Source: JAMWDF01 sp964645405 (GTDB taxonomy: Bacteria > Ratteibacteria > UBA8468 > B48-G9 > DSTR01). Taken from it: a stretch of DNA of 64,000 nucleotides. The notes beneath the pieces are model-generated. The model saw only the letters and a program-made list of their open reading frames with translations. It was not told the origin of the DNA and did not search any database. The stretch lies in the NCBI GenBank assembly GCA_964645405.1, contig CAZYCA010000042.1, positions 248,001 through 312,000 on the forward strand, in the 5' to 3' direction. Positions 33,416-40,719 of this stretch are shown in pieces. The translations under genes were made by a program, and so were the position numbers. Numbering within the stretch: position 1 is the first letter of the stretch; every line of letters starts with the position of its first letter.

Positions 33416-33904
33416 ATGGAATATATTGAACTGATTGAAAGGATTAATATTAGCCTGGTAAAGATGGCGAAAAAATTGAAAAGAGATGGTTTTTCTTTCG
33501 ATGAAAACGACCTGCTCCAGGAACTCTATTTGCATGTCTGGGAAGAATGGAAAAATGGCAAATTGAGAGATAGAAGTATTTCCTACATTTTAAGAGGTTG
33601 CTATCTCCATTTGAAAAACTTTATGAGAAAGGCTCAAGGAATGAATAGAATCTCAGTGGAACAATTTCTGGAAAACGGTAATGACCTATCCGTATACGAA
33701 AAAAATTATGATCTGGACAGAATGTTTGCGCTTCTAAACAAAAAGGAAATTGAAATCCTGAGACTTCTCGCCGCAGGATACACGCTAAGAGAGGCAGGAG
33801 AAATTTTTTGTATCTCCCACGTTATGGTTATAAAAATTATAAAAAATGTAAGAAGAAAAACCGAAAGATATAGGGAAACAGTGCTCGGTTACCAAAAGCC
33901 ATAA
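33416..33904 (+). CDS. ECF-sigma-like regulator
   Basis: A 162-residue protein with the two-domain plan of small sigma factors. Residues about 28-70 (DENDLLQELYLHVWEEW...SYILRGCYLHLKNFMRK) resemble region 2, and residues about 103-150 (LNKKEIEILRLLAAGYTLREAGEIF) form the region 4 / LuxR-type helix-turn-helix. No anti-sigma gene is adjacent. Its ATG directly follows the stop of the ancestral nadE frame, so it was probably co-transcribed with nadE. The glnA promoter lies at its 3' end. The position between nadE and glnA suggests control of nitrogen genes; that is inference. Confidence 0.6.
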   Translation: MEYIELIERINISLVKMAKKLKRDGFSFDENDLLQELYLHVWEEWKNGKLRDRSISYILRGCYLHLKNFMRKAQGMNRISVEQFLENGNDLSVYEKNYDLDRMFALLNKKEIEILRLLAAGYTLREAGEIFCISHVMVIKIIKNVRRKTERYRETVLGYQKP

Positions 33905-33918
33905 AATTTTACTTTAAT
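33889..33918 (+). promoter_or_regulatory. Possible glnA promoter
   Basis: TTACCA (33889-33894), 18 bases, TTTAAT (33913-33918), overlapping the end of the upstream coding region. The predicted start near 33925 falls exactly at the base of the first leader hairpin. Both boxes are weaker than the other promoters in the island, so a different sigma factor or read-through is possible. Confidence 0.35.
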
Positions 33919-33925
33919 AAGTATA

Positions 33926-33959
33926 TACACAGGGTGGTGTGGAAACAAAGGCGTTTTCC
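33926..33959 (+). promoter_or_regulatory. Tandem hexaloop hairpins in the glnA leader (ANTAR-target-like)
   Basis: First hairpin: ACAC (33927-33930), loop AGGGTG, GTGT (33937-33940), plus a T-G pair. Second hairpin starts at the next base: GGAAAC (33941-33946), loop AAAGGC, GTTTTCC (33953-33959). Both six-base loops have A1 and G4. The second hairpin shares its loop and 3' arm with the terminator at 33948-33977, so stabilising it would prevent termination. Confidence 0.65.
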
Positions 33960-33989
33960 TTTACTGGAAAGCGCCTTCTTTCTTTTAAA
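33948..33989 (+). terminator. Intrinsic terminator inside the glnA leader (attenuator)
   Basis: A 12-bp stem, AAGGCGTTTTCC (33948-33959) with GGAAAGCGCCTT (33966-33977, one T-G pair), six-base loop, followed by CTTCTTTCTTTT. It ends 14 bases before ATG 34004 and just before the ribosome binding site AAAGGAGG, so it would stop transcription of glnA unless relieved. Confidence 0.78.
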
Positions 33990-34003
33990 CAAAAGGAGGA
34001 AAG

Positions 34004-35335
34004 ATGAATAGGGAATTAAGTAAAAAGGATGTTATGGAAGCTTGTAAAGATAAAGATGTTAAATTCATAAGGTTGTTCTTCTCAGATATAGCCGGTCAGA
34101 TGAAGGGATTTTCAATTCCTGTTGAGGAACTGGAGTACGCCCTTGAAGAGGGAATGGGATTTGACGGCTCCTCCATAAAGGGATTTGCCCGGATAGATGA
34201 ATCAGATATGGTCGCTCTCCCTGACCCATCAACTTTTACCATGCTGCCCTACCGGCCAAGAGAAAAGGCAGTAGCAGCAATGATCTGCGATATTTTAAAC
34301 CCGGACAGAAGTCCGTACGAAGGTGATTCAAGATATATATTGAGGAAAAAACTCCAGAGTATAAAAAAAGAAGGTTTCACATTTTATGTGGGGCCTGAAC
34401 TTGAATTTTTTATATTCAGGGATAACAAAGGAACAGAAACATTAGATGAGGGTGGATATTTTGATGTAACAACTCTTGACGCTGCCGCAGATGTCAGAAG
34501 AGAAATTATCCTGACACTTGAAGAAATGGGAATAAGAGCAGAATATTCACATCACGAAGTGGCGCCAAGCCAACATGAAATTGATTTAAGATATACTGAT
34601 GCTTTGACTATGGCTGACATAGTCATGTTTTATAGAATGATTGCTAAGGAAATTGCTTCAAAACACGGACTGTACCTGACATTCATGCCAAAGCCAATAT
34701 TTGGAGTAAACGGTAGCGGAATGCATACACATCAATCATTGTTTCAAGGCGAAAAAAATGCCTTTTTTGATGCAAATGACAAATTTTATTTGAGTGAAAC
34801 CGCCAAAAAATATCTCACGGGATTGTTACGCCATTCCAGAGAAATAACACTTGTTTGTAATCAATGGGTAAATTCATACAAACGTCTTGTCCCCGGATAT
34901 GAAGCACCTGTATATATGTGCTGGGCAAGAAGAAATAGGAGCACATTAATAAGGGTACCTATGTACAAACCTGGAAGAGAAAAATCAACAAGAGTTGAAT
35001 TTCGCTCCCCGGACCCGGCGTGTAATCCCTATCTTGCATTCTGCTGTATGGTTTCCGCAGGATTAAAAGGCATAGAAAATAATTATACGCTTCCGGACCC
35101 AATTGAAGTTGATGTCTACCACTTAACAGAACAAGAGCGAAATAAAATGGAAGTGGATATGTTACCTGGTAGTTTAATTGAAGCAATTGAAATAGCAGAA
35201 AAAAGTCAGTTACTGAAGGAAACACTTGGAGAACATATCTATTCTAATTTATTGGCTGCAAAAAAGATTGAGTGGGATGAATACAGAAAAAGGGTTCACG
35301 AATATGAGATAAAAACATACTTACCAATCTTATAA
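34004..35335 (+). CDS. glnA: Type I glutamine synthetase
   Basis: A 443-residue enzyme that makes glutamine from glutamate, ammonia and ATP. It has GMGFDGSSIKGFARI near residue 47, the metal-binding YVGPELEFF and HHEVAPSQHEIDL, NGSGMHTHQSL near residue 245 and VEFRSPDPACNPYLA near 330. The length and the region NNYTLPDPIEVDVYHL, which lacks the adenylylation-site Tyr of the GSI-beta type, fit the short GSI-alpha class, so adenylylation control is unlikely. The leader attenuator suggests transcriptional control instead. The amidotransferase gene of glutamate synthase begins three bases after its stop codon. Confidence 0.97.
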   Translation: MNRELSKKDVMEACKDKDVKFIRLFFSDIAGQMKGFSIPVEELEYALEEGMGFDGSSIKGFARIDESDMVALPDPSTFTMLPYRPREKAVAAMICDILNPDRSPYEGDSRYILRKKLQSIKKEGFTFYVGPELEFFIFRDNKGTETLDEGGYFDVTTLDAAADVRREIILTLEEMGIRAEYSHHEVAPSQHEIDLRYTDALTMADIVMFYRMIAKEIASKHGLYLTFMPKPIFGVNGSGMHTHQSLFQGEKNAFFDANDKFYLSETAKKYLTGLLRHSREITLVCNQWVNSYKRLVPGYEAPVYMCWARRNRSTLIRVPMYKPGREKSTRVEFRSPDPACNPYLAFCCMVSAGLKGIENNYTLPDPIEVDVYHLTEQERNKMEVDMLPGSLIEAIEIAEKSQLLKETLGEHIYSNLLAAKKIEWDEYRKRVHEYEIKTYLPIL

Positions 35336-35338
35336 AGA

Positions 35339-36433
35339 ATGGACGAGAGGCATTTTAGAATCCCATCTGGATGTGGAGTAAGTGGCATAATGGCAAGAAA
35401 TGGAATGCCCTTAGGTGGTGACAGGATACTTACCTCCATTTGTAATATGATGGAGAGGGGAAATGGCCTTGGTTCAGGGTTTGCTGCTTATGGGATATAT
35501 CCAGATTTCAAAGATTATTGGTGCTTTCACATTATGTACAACGAAACAAAGGGGATAGAGACAACGGAAAATTATTTGGAACAAAAATTTCACATTATCC
35601 ACTCGGAACCGATACCGACAAAAAGAGTGAGGTCCTTATTTTACACTCCGCGCTTACACAGGTATTTCTTAAAAGTTCAGGAAAAAACTTTGGAAAAGGA
35701 GATTTATTCTCTTACTGAAGAAGATTTCATTATCAAGACTGTTATGTTTATCAATAAAAACATTAAAGATTCTTTTGTCTTTTCTTCGGGAAAAAACATG
35801 GGGATATTTAAAGGGGTTGGACAACCTGATGAGATTGGAGAATTCTATAAGATTCTTGACTATAAAGGATACATCTGGCTTTCCCATAACAGATTCCCAA
35901 CAAATACAGTGGCCTGGTGGGGTGGAGCACACCCTTTTGGCATTTTAGACTGGTCTGTTGTCCATAACGGTGAAATCTCCAGTTATGGCATAAATAGAAG
36001 ATATCTTGAGAACTCTGGATACTTCTGCACCCTTTTTACAGACACAGAGGTAATTACATATCTTTTTGACCTGCTTTACAGAAAACATAAGCATGATTTT
36101 CAAACAATCGGGGATATTCTTGCGCCTCCCTTCTGGTTTCAAATTGAAAGGGTAGAAGACGAAAATTGTAGGAGGATACTTAAAAGTCTGAGAATTGTTT
36201 ATGCTTCCGCACTCGTTAACGGCCCCTTTGGAGTTATTGTCGCCAACTCTGAATCTATGGTAGGCATGACAGACAGAATAAAACTAAGGCCCCTTGTTGC
36301 CGGAGAGGATGATGAATTCTACTATATTGCTTCAGAGGAAGCAGCAATCAGAATTATAGGCGGGCCAACTAAAAACATTTTCCAAGTTGAGGCAGGTAAA
36401 CCGGTCATCTTCAAAGTAAAATGGCAAAGATAA
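35339..36433 (+). CDS. Glutamate synthase, separate glutaminase (amidotransferase) subunit
   Basis: A 364-residue class II amidotransferase corresponding to the N-terminal domain of large GltB. The nucleophile Cys is Cys12 in PSGCGVSGIMARNG, so an 11-residue propeptide must be removed. Further class II landmarks are GSGFAAYGIY, SHNRFPTNTVAWWGGAHPF (Arg and Asn of the glutamine site), VVHNGEISSYG and DTEVITYLFD. It supplies ammonia from glutamine to the synthase subunit encoded next, whose start overlaps this gene by 13 bases. This split domain arrangement is typical of archaea and some deep-branching bacteria. Confidence 0.9.
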   Translation: MDERHFRIPSGCGVSGIMARNGMPLGGDRILTSICNMMERGNGLGSGFAAYGIYPDFKDYWCFHIMYNETKGIETTENYLEQKFHIIHSEPIPTKRVRSLFYTPRLHRYFLKVQEKTLEKEIYSLTEEDFIIKTVMFINKNIKDSFVFSSGKNMGIFKGVGQPDEIGEFYKILDYKGYIWLSHNRFPTNTVAWWGGAHPFGILDWSVVHNGEISSYGINRRYLENSGYFCTLFTDTEVITYLFDLLYRKHKHDFQTIGDILAPPFWFQIERVEDENCRRILKSLRIVYASALVNGPFGVIVANSESMVGMTDRIKLRPLVAGEDDEFYYIASEEAAIRIIGGPTKNIFQVEAGKPVIFKVKWQR

Positions 36434-37941
36434 AAAGAATATGTGAATTCCTGGTTGAACGTGACGAGGATAAATGCATCAAATGTCAGGCTTGCGTCCG
36501 TATGTGTTCCAACGATGTCCACAAATACGACGGGGAAGAAAATACAATAAGAAGTGAGAGTTCAAAATGTGCAGGATGCCATTTTTGCGAGCAGCTATGT
36601 CCAACGGCTGCCATAACAATAAAGAAAAATATGTATGCCCTTAGAGAAAATTACAACTGGCAGAAGGAATATGTTTATGACATCCTGAGACAGGCAGAAA
36701 CAGGCGGAGTTATACTTACAGGCATGGGCTGTGACAAAAAATATAAAAATTACTTCGACCGTATTGTTTTAAATGCATCACAGGTAACAAATCCCTCCAT
36801 AGACCCGCTCCGGGAACCAATGGAACTCAAAACATTCATTGGGAAAAAACCCAACAGCATCAGGTTCACCACTCAGAACGAGGAAAAAATGCTTAAAACA
36901 GAAATTCCACCACAGCTTGAACTTGAAATCCCGATAATGTTTTCTGCAATGAGTTTTGGCTCAATATCTCTCAACGCGATGAAATCACTTGCCATTGCGG
37001 CTAAAAAATTTGGAACTTGCTGGAATACAGGAGAAGGAGGACTTCCAGAACAACTTTACCCTTACTCTGACAAATGTATTGTTCAGGTCGCCAGTGGAAG
37101 ATTCGGAGTTGACATTAACTACCTTGAAAAAGCGGCAGCAATTGAAATCAAGATAGGACAGGGGGCAAAACCAGGAATTGGTGGACATCTACCCGGAGAA
37201 AAAGTCAGTGCAGAAATAAGTAGAACAAGAATAATACCGGAAGGAACAGACGCTTTATCACCTGCTCCACACCACGATATTTATTCCATTGAGGACTTAA
37301 AACAACTTGTATTTGCCTTAAAAGAAGTCACTCTTTATAAAAAAATCATCGGGGTTAAAATTGCAGCAGTCCACAATATTGCTCCAATTGCAACCGGGGT
37401 GATCAGAGCAGGAGCTGATTATGTTGCCATTGATGGAATAAGGGGCGGAACAGGAGCTGCACCGAAGATTATCAGGGACAATGTCGGTATCCCAGTAGAA
37501 ATAGCAATAGCCGCTGTCGACCAGAGATTAAGAGAAGAAGGGATAAGAAATCAGGCTTCAATAATAGCAGCAGGTGGATTCAGAAAAAGTTCGGATGTCG
37601 TAAAAGCAATTGCTCTCGGGGCCGATGCCGTTTATATCGGGTCTGCTGCCTTAATTTCATTGGGCTGTCATCTATGCCAGAAGTGCTATACGGGAAAATG
37701 TAACTGGGGAATAGCAACCCAGGACCCATATCTTACGAAAAGGCTAAACCCCGAAATTGGCGCTGAAAGAGCCTACAATCTCTTGAGGGCATGGTCTCTG
37801 GAGATAAAAGAGATGCTGGGTGGCATGGGAATAAATGCCATAGAATCCCTCAGAAGCAATAGAGAACAGTTACGAGGCTTTGATTTAAATGAAGTTGAAC
37901 TGAAATTTCTTGGCATAAAACATGTTGGAGAAGCATGGTAA
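36421..37941 (+). CDS. Glutamate synthase, ferredoxin-FMN synthase subunit
   Basis: A 506-residue protein. Residues 15-70 carry two 4Fe-4S ferredoxin motifs (CIKCQACVRMC and CAGCHFCEQLC). The rest is the FMN synthase domain: FSAMSFGSISLNAM, NTGEGGLPEQ, GQGAKPGIGGHLPG, YVAIDGIRGGTGAAP and AIALGADAVYIGSAAL, ending with the cysteines CHLCQKCYTGKC of the 3Fe-4S cluster. It reduces 2-oxoglutarate plus ammonia to glutamate. The built-in ferredoxin domain is the archaeal-type fusion. It overlaps both neighbours by a few bases, so the operon is translationally coupled. Confidence 0.93.
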   Translation: MAKIKRICEFLVERDEDKCIKCQACVRMCSNDVHKYDGEENTIRSESSKCAGCHFCEQLCPTAAITIKKNMYALRENYNWQKEYVYDILRQAETGGVILTGMGCDKKYKNYFDRIVLNASQVTNPSIDPLREPMELKTFIGKKPNSIRFTTQNEEKMLKTEIPPQLELEIPIMFSAMSFGSISLNAMKSLAIAAKKFGTCWNTGEGGLPEQLYPYSDKCIVQVASGRFGVDINYLEKAAAIEIKIGQGAKPGIGGHLPGEKVSAEISRTRIIPEGTDALSPAPHHDIYSIEDLKQLVFALKEVTLYKKIIGVKIAAVHNIAPIATGVIRAGADYVAIDGIRGGTGAAPKIIRDNVGIPVEIAIAAVDQRLREEGIRNQASIIAAGGFRKSSDVVKAIALGADAVYIGSAALISLGCHLCQKCYTGKCNWGIATQDPYLTKRLNPEIGAERAYNLLRAWSLEIKEMLGGMGINAIESLRSNREQLRGFDLNEVELKFLGIKHVGEAW

Positions 37942-38405
37942 AAGGAAAACTTTTAATAAGGGAAGAATATTGCATGGGTTGTCGGTTGTGCGAAGTACAT
38001 TGTATAACCCAACACTCAGGAACAAAAGATATAGTGAAAGCATATAAAGGAAAGGAACAAAAACCATTATCAGGAATCTATTTTGAAGAAGACAGACATG
38101 TCAGCTTTGCAATTCAATGCAGACACTGCGAGGAAGCACCCTGTATAGAGGCTTGTTTAACTGGTGCCATGTACAAAGATAAGATTACCGGGGCAGTCTT
38201 ACATAACAACGAAAAATGTGCTGGATGCTGGATGTGTGTGATGGTATGCCCCCTCGGTGTCATAAAGGTTGACATTCAAAACAGAAAAATTGCCTCCAAA
38301 TGTGATCTGTGTATCACAAGTGGATTCCCTGTCTGTGTGGAAAACTGTCCTAATGAAGCAATAGTACTTGTTGATGCAAAGGGAGAAAAAATTGGCAGGA
38401 AATAG
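37935..38405 (+). CDS. 4Fe-4S ferredoxin-type electron-transfer subunit
   Basis: A 156-residue HycB/DmsB-like iron-sulfur protein with four cysteine clusters: CMGCRLCEVHC, CRHCEEAPCIEAC, CAGCWMCVMVC and CDLCITSGFPVCVENC. This pattern holds up to four 4Fe-4S clusters. In this operon it probably wires the flavoprotein encoded next to the synthase subunit. It overlaps the preceding gene by seven bases and the next by about 14. Confidence 0.9.
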   Translation: MVKGKLLIREEYCMGCRLCEVHCITQHSGTKDIVKAYKGKEQKPLSGIYFEEDRHVSFAIQCRHCEEAPCIEACLTGAMYKDKITGAVLHNNEKCAGCWMCVMVCPLGVIKVDIQNRKIASKCDLCITSGFPVCVENCPNEAIVLVDAKGEKIGRK

Positions 38406-39684
38406 CTATGTAATTATAGGAAATTCCATTGCCGGCATAAGCTGCATCGAAGGAATAAGAAGAGTGGATAAGGAAGGAGAAATATTTCTTTTTTCCGATG
38501 AGGAGATCTTAAACTATTCTAAACCTTTAATCTCATATTATCTTGGCGGAAGATTGAAAGAAGAGCAACTGAATTTTCGGGAAGAGAATTTTTACAAGGA
38601 AAGTAATGTAAGATGTTTCTTGAATACGCCTGTGAGAAAAATAGACATAAAAGAGAAACTTATCTACACAGGTAACGAAAGTTTTAATTTTGATTTTCTA
38701 TTTATAGGGACAGGCGGACGACCTATAATACCGGAAATAGAAGATATGAGCAAAATAAAACAGGGAATATTTACCTTCACAAAACTGGACACTGCGAAGA
38801 AGCTAAAAAGATTCATAGAAGGAAAGAAAATAAAGGAAATCGTTGTGCTTGGTGCTGGACTGATAGGACTTAAATGTACCGAAGGTTTAATCGCCAGAGG
38901 AATTTCTGTAAAAATAATTGATCTTTCAGATAGGTTGCTATCAAACACCTTTGATTTACATACTTCCGAAATAATTGAGGATAAATTAAGGGCCAGTGGG
39001 TGTGAGGTCATAAAGAATAACACAGTGCAGAAAGTTGCTGGTGAGGCTGGTGAGTTGAGGGAAGTAATTCTTAAAGATGGGAAAAGAATAAAGACAAACG
39101 CTCTAGTAATATGTGTCGGCGTAATTCCTGAAACAAGTGTTATAGAGGGCACAGGAATAATAAAAAACAGAGGAATAATAGTCAATGAATACATGCAAAC
39201 AAATATCCCCTTTATATTTGCTGGAGGAGATGTTGCCGAGGCAGATAATTTTTTTATAGATAAGAAATCAGTTATTGCCATATGGCCGGTGGCGTCAAGA
39301 ATGGGAAAAGTTGCTGGTTATAATATGGCTGGTGCAAACAAAAGATATGACGGGTTGTTTGTGATGAATTCAATTGAATTTTTCGGAATACCTGTAATTT
39401 CCTTCGGGATTACAAATCCTTCTTCCAATGCCGGCTATGAAGTAATTTCTACAATGGACTCTGGAAAGGAGTTTTACAGAAAAATAGTTATAAAAGAAAA
39501 TAAGATTGTCGGAGCAATTTACCTTGGAAAAATAGAAAGGGCAGGAATAATTTCAGGCCTGATAAAAAATAAAGTGGATGTATCTTCTTTTAAAAATTGG
39601 CTAATAAACGATAAATTTGGTCTCCTTGTTCTTCCAGAAGAATACAGAAAGCATATTGTTGCAGGGGAAGGAATAGAGGTATGA
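38392..39684 (+). CDS. FAD-dependent NAD(P)H oxidoreductase of the glutamate synthase operon
   Basis: A protein of about 430 residues of the NADH-rubredoxin/nitrite reductase flavoprotein family. The FAD-binding SYVIIGNSIAGISCIEGIR is at the N-terminus, the NAD(P)H-binding IVVLGAGLIGLKCTEGL near residue 150, and the FAD motif FIFAGGDVAEA near 275. TTG 38392 is preferred because GGGAG (38381-38385) precedes it; ATG 38374 and TTG 38368 are alternatives. It likely feeds electrons from NAD(P)H through the ferredoxin subunit to glutamate synthase, in place of the usual GltD subunit. Confidence 0.85.
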   Translation: MAGNSYVIIGNSIAGISCIEGIRRVDKEGEIFLFSDEEILNYSKPLISYYLGGRLKEEQLNFREENFYKESNVRCFLNTPVRKIDIKEKLIYTGNESFNFDFLFIGTGGRPIIPEIEDMSKIKQGIFTFTKLDTAKKLKRFIEGKKIKEIVVLGAGLIGLKCTEGLIARGISVKIIDLSDRLLSNTFDLHTSEIIEDKLRASGCEVIKNNTVQKVAGEAGELREVILKDGKRIKTNALVICVGVIPETSVIEGTGIIKNRGIIVNEYMQTNIPFIFAGGDVAEADNFFIDKKSVIAIWPVASRMGKVAGYNMAGANKRYDGLFVMNSIEFFGIPVISFGITNPSSNAGYEVISTMDSGKEFYRKIVIKENKIVGAIYLGKIERAGIISGLIKNKVDVSSFKNWLINDKFGLLVLPEEYRKHIVAGEGIEV

Positions 39685-40415
39685 AGGAAATAAAAATTGA
39701 TGCCGCAAAGCTTCATTATAGTACATTGAACAGGAAAATACGACTTTTGATAAATGATGGGTACACAAGAATCTTTCTTGAAAATGTTTATGGCCAGAGA
39801 TTCACAGCAGCAGGTCTGAAAGAGAAAAATATTGAGATAATAATAAACGGTGTTGCAGGAAATGATACTGGATGTTTTATGGACGGTCCAATAATTTATG
39901 TAAACGGAAGCTGTCAGGACGGGGTTGGAAACACAATGAATTCTGGGAAAATAATTGTGAATGGTAATTCCGGTGACATAGCAGGCCATTCCATGAGAGG
40001 AGGGGAAATTTACATAAAAGGAAATGCTGGATATAGGGTAGGTATTCATATGAAGGAATACAAAACTTTTTATCCCGTTATTGTTATTGGTGGAACATCA
40101 AAAGATTTTCTTGGGGAGTATATGGCGGGAGGTCTTATAATCGTTTTGAACCTTGAAGAGAAAAAACGAATTGCTGGCGAGCTTGCTGGAACAGGAATGC
40201 ATGGGGGTCAGATATTTCTCAGAGGGCAAATAGATCCAGGAACGGTAGGAAAAGAAGTTAGAATTTTTAAAGAGGATAAAATTGAAAAAATATTGGCTTA
40301 CCTGATAAACTTCAGCCACTACTTCAATATTCCTGTTAGAGAGATTACAAACAGAGAATTCATTAAGTTAATTCCTGTCTCAAAAAGGCCCTATGGCAGG
40401 ATTTATTGTTATTAG
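39681..40415 (+). CDS. Glutamate synthase, GXGXG (GltB C-terminal) domain subunit
   Basis: A 244-residue right-handed beta-helix protein with repeated G-x-x-G turns: FMDGPIIYVNGSCQDGVG, MNSGKIIVNGNSGDIAGHSM, MRGGEIYIKGNAGYRVG and MAGGLIIVLN. It corresponds to the third domain of GltB, which positions the ammonia tunnel. It overlaps the flavoprotein gene by four bases and ends the operon glnA to 40415. No terminator is evident after its stop codon. Confidence 0.9.
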   Translation: MKEIKIDAAKLHYSTLNRKIRLLINDGYTRIFLENVYGQRFTAAGLKEKNIEIIINGVAGNDTGCFMDGPIIYVNGSCQDGVGNTMNSGKIIVNGNSGDIAGHSMRGGEIYIKGNAGYRVGIHMKEYKTFYPVIVIGGTSKDFLGEYMAGGLIIVLNLEEKKRIAGELAGTGMHGGQIFLRGQIDPGTVGKEVRIFKEDKIEKILAYLINFSHYFNIPVREITNREFIKLIPVSKRPYGRIYCY

Positions 40416-40580
40416 CGATTCCGCCCTTTTATACTGAAGTCCTTCTATAAAACAACACTCTTTACCTCGCTTTGATACCCTGCAATACATCGTTGTGCAG
40501 AATTTAATGAAAGCTCTTACTCATTACATTTAACACAAAATTTTTTCTATCTCTTCTTCTAATATCACCCTCAGTACCAC
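40416..40580. other. Spacer between the glutamate synthase operon and the gdhA promoter
   Basis: No gene, repeat or clear terminator seen; the sequence is AT-rich with several short T tracts. Confidence 0.5.
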
Positions 40581-40609
40581 TTGACGAAAGTTTTTATATC
40601 TGGTAGCAT
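40581..40609 (+). promoter_or_regulatory. gdhA promoter
   Basis: TTGACG (40581-40586), a 17-base spacer and TAGCAT (40604-40609). Transcription would begin near 40616, five bases before the first leader hairpin, leaving a leader of about 104 bases. Confidence 0.55.
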
Positions 40610-40620
40610 CCCAGGTAATC

Positions 40621-40660
40621 GGAGACAAAGTCGTCATCCGGGGTAAGGCACAGACGCCAC
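40621..40660 (+). promoter_or_regulatory. Tandem hexaloop hairpins in the gdhA leader (ANTAR-target-like)
   Basis: First hairpin: GGAGAC (40621-40626), loop AAAGTC, GTCATCC (40633-40639), with one A-A mismatch and a G-T pair. Second: GGC (40647-40649), loop ACAGAC, GCC (40656-40658), extended by T-A and G-C pairs across a two-base bulge. Both loops have A1 and G4. The second hairpin shares GCCAC with the 5' arm of the terminator that follows. The second stem is short, so this example is weaker than that of glnA. Confidence 0.52.
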
Positions 40661-40696
40661 TGCTTTTAGCATAAGCTGAGCAGTGGCATTTTATTT
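40656..40696 (+). terminator. Intrinsic terminator inside the gdhA leader (attenuator)
   Basis: GCCACTGCT (40656-40664) pairs with AGCAGTGGC (40679-40687), with an inner AGC/GCT stem on an ATAA loop, followed by ATTTTATTT. It ends 23 bases before ATG 40720, upstream of the ribosome binding site ACAGGAGG. Confidence 0.72.
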
Positions 40697-40719
40697 GGCT
40701 AAAAAACAGGAGGAAAAAG

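Noticed and set aside
38664..39281. 205-codon open frame on the minus strand
   Set aside because: Antisense to the flavoprotein gene; Ser/Pro/Ile-rich shadow of its codons with no domain.
40616..40719. Cobalamin or c-di-GMP riboswitch before gdhA (GCCACTG and GACAAAG-like fragments)
   Set aside because: Only short fragments match; the required multi-stem order is absent and the sequence is accounted for by two hairpins and a terminator.
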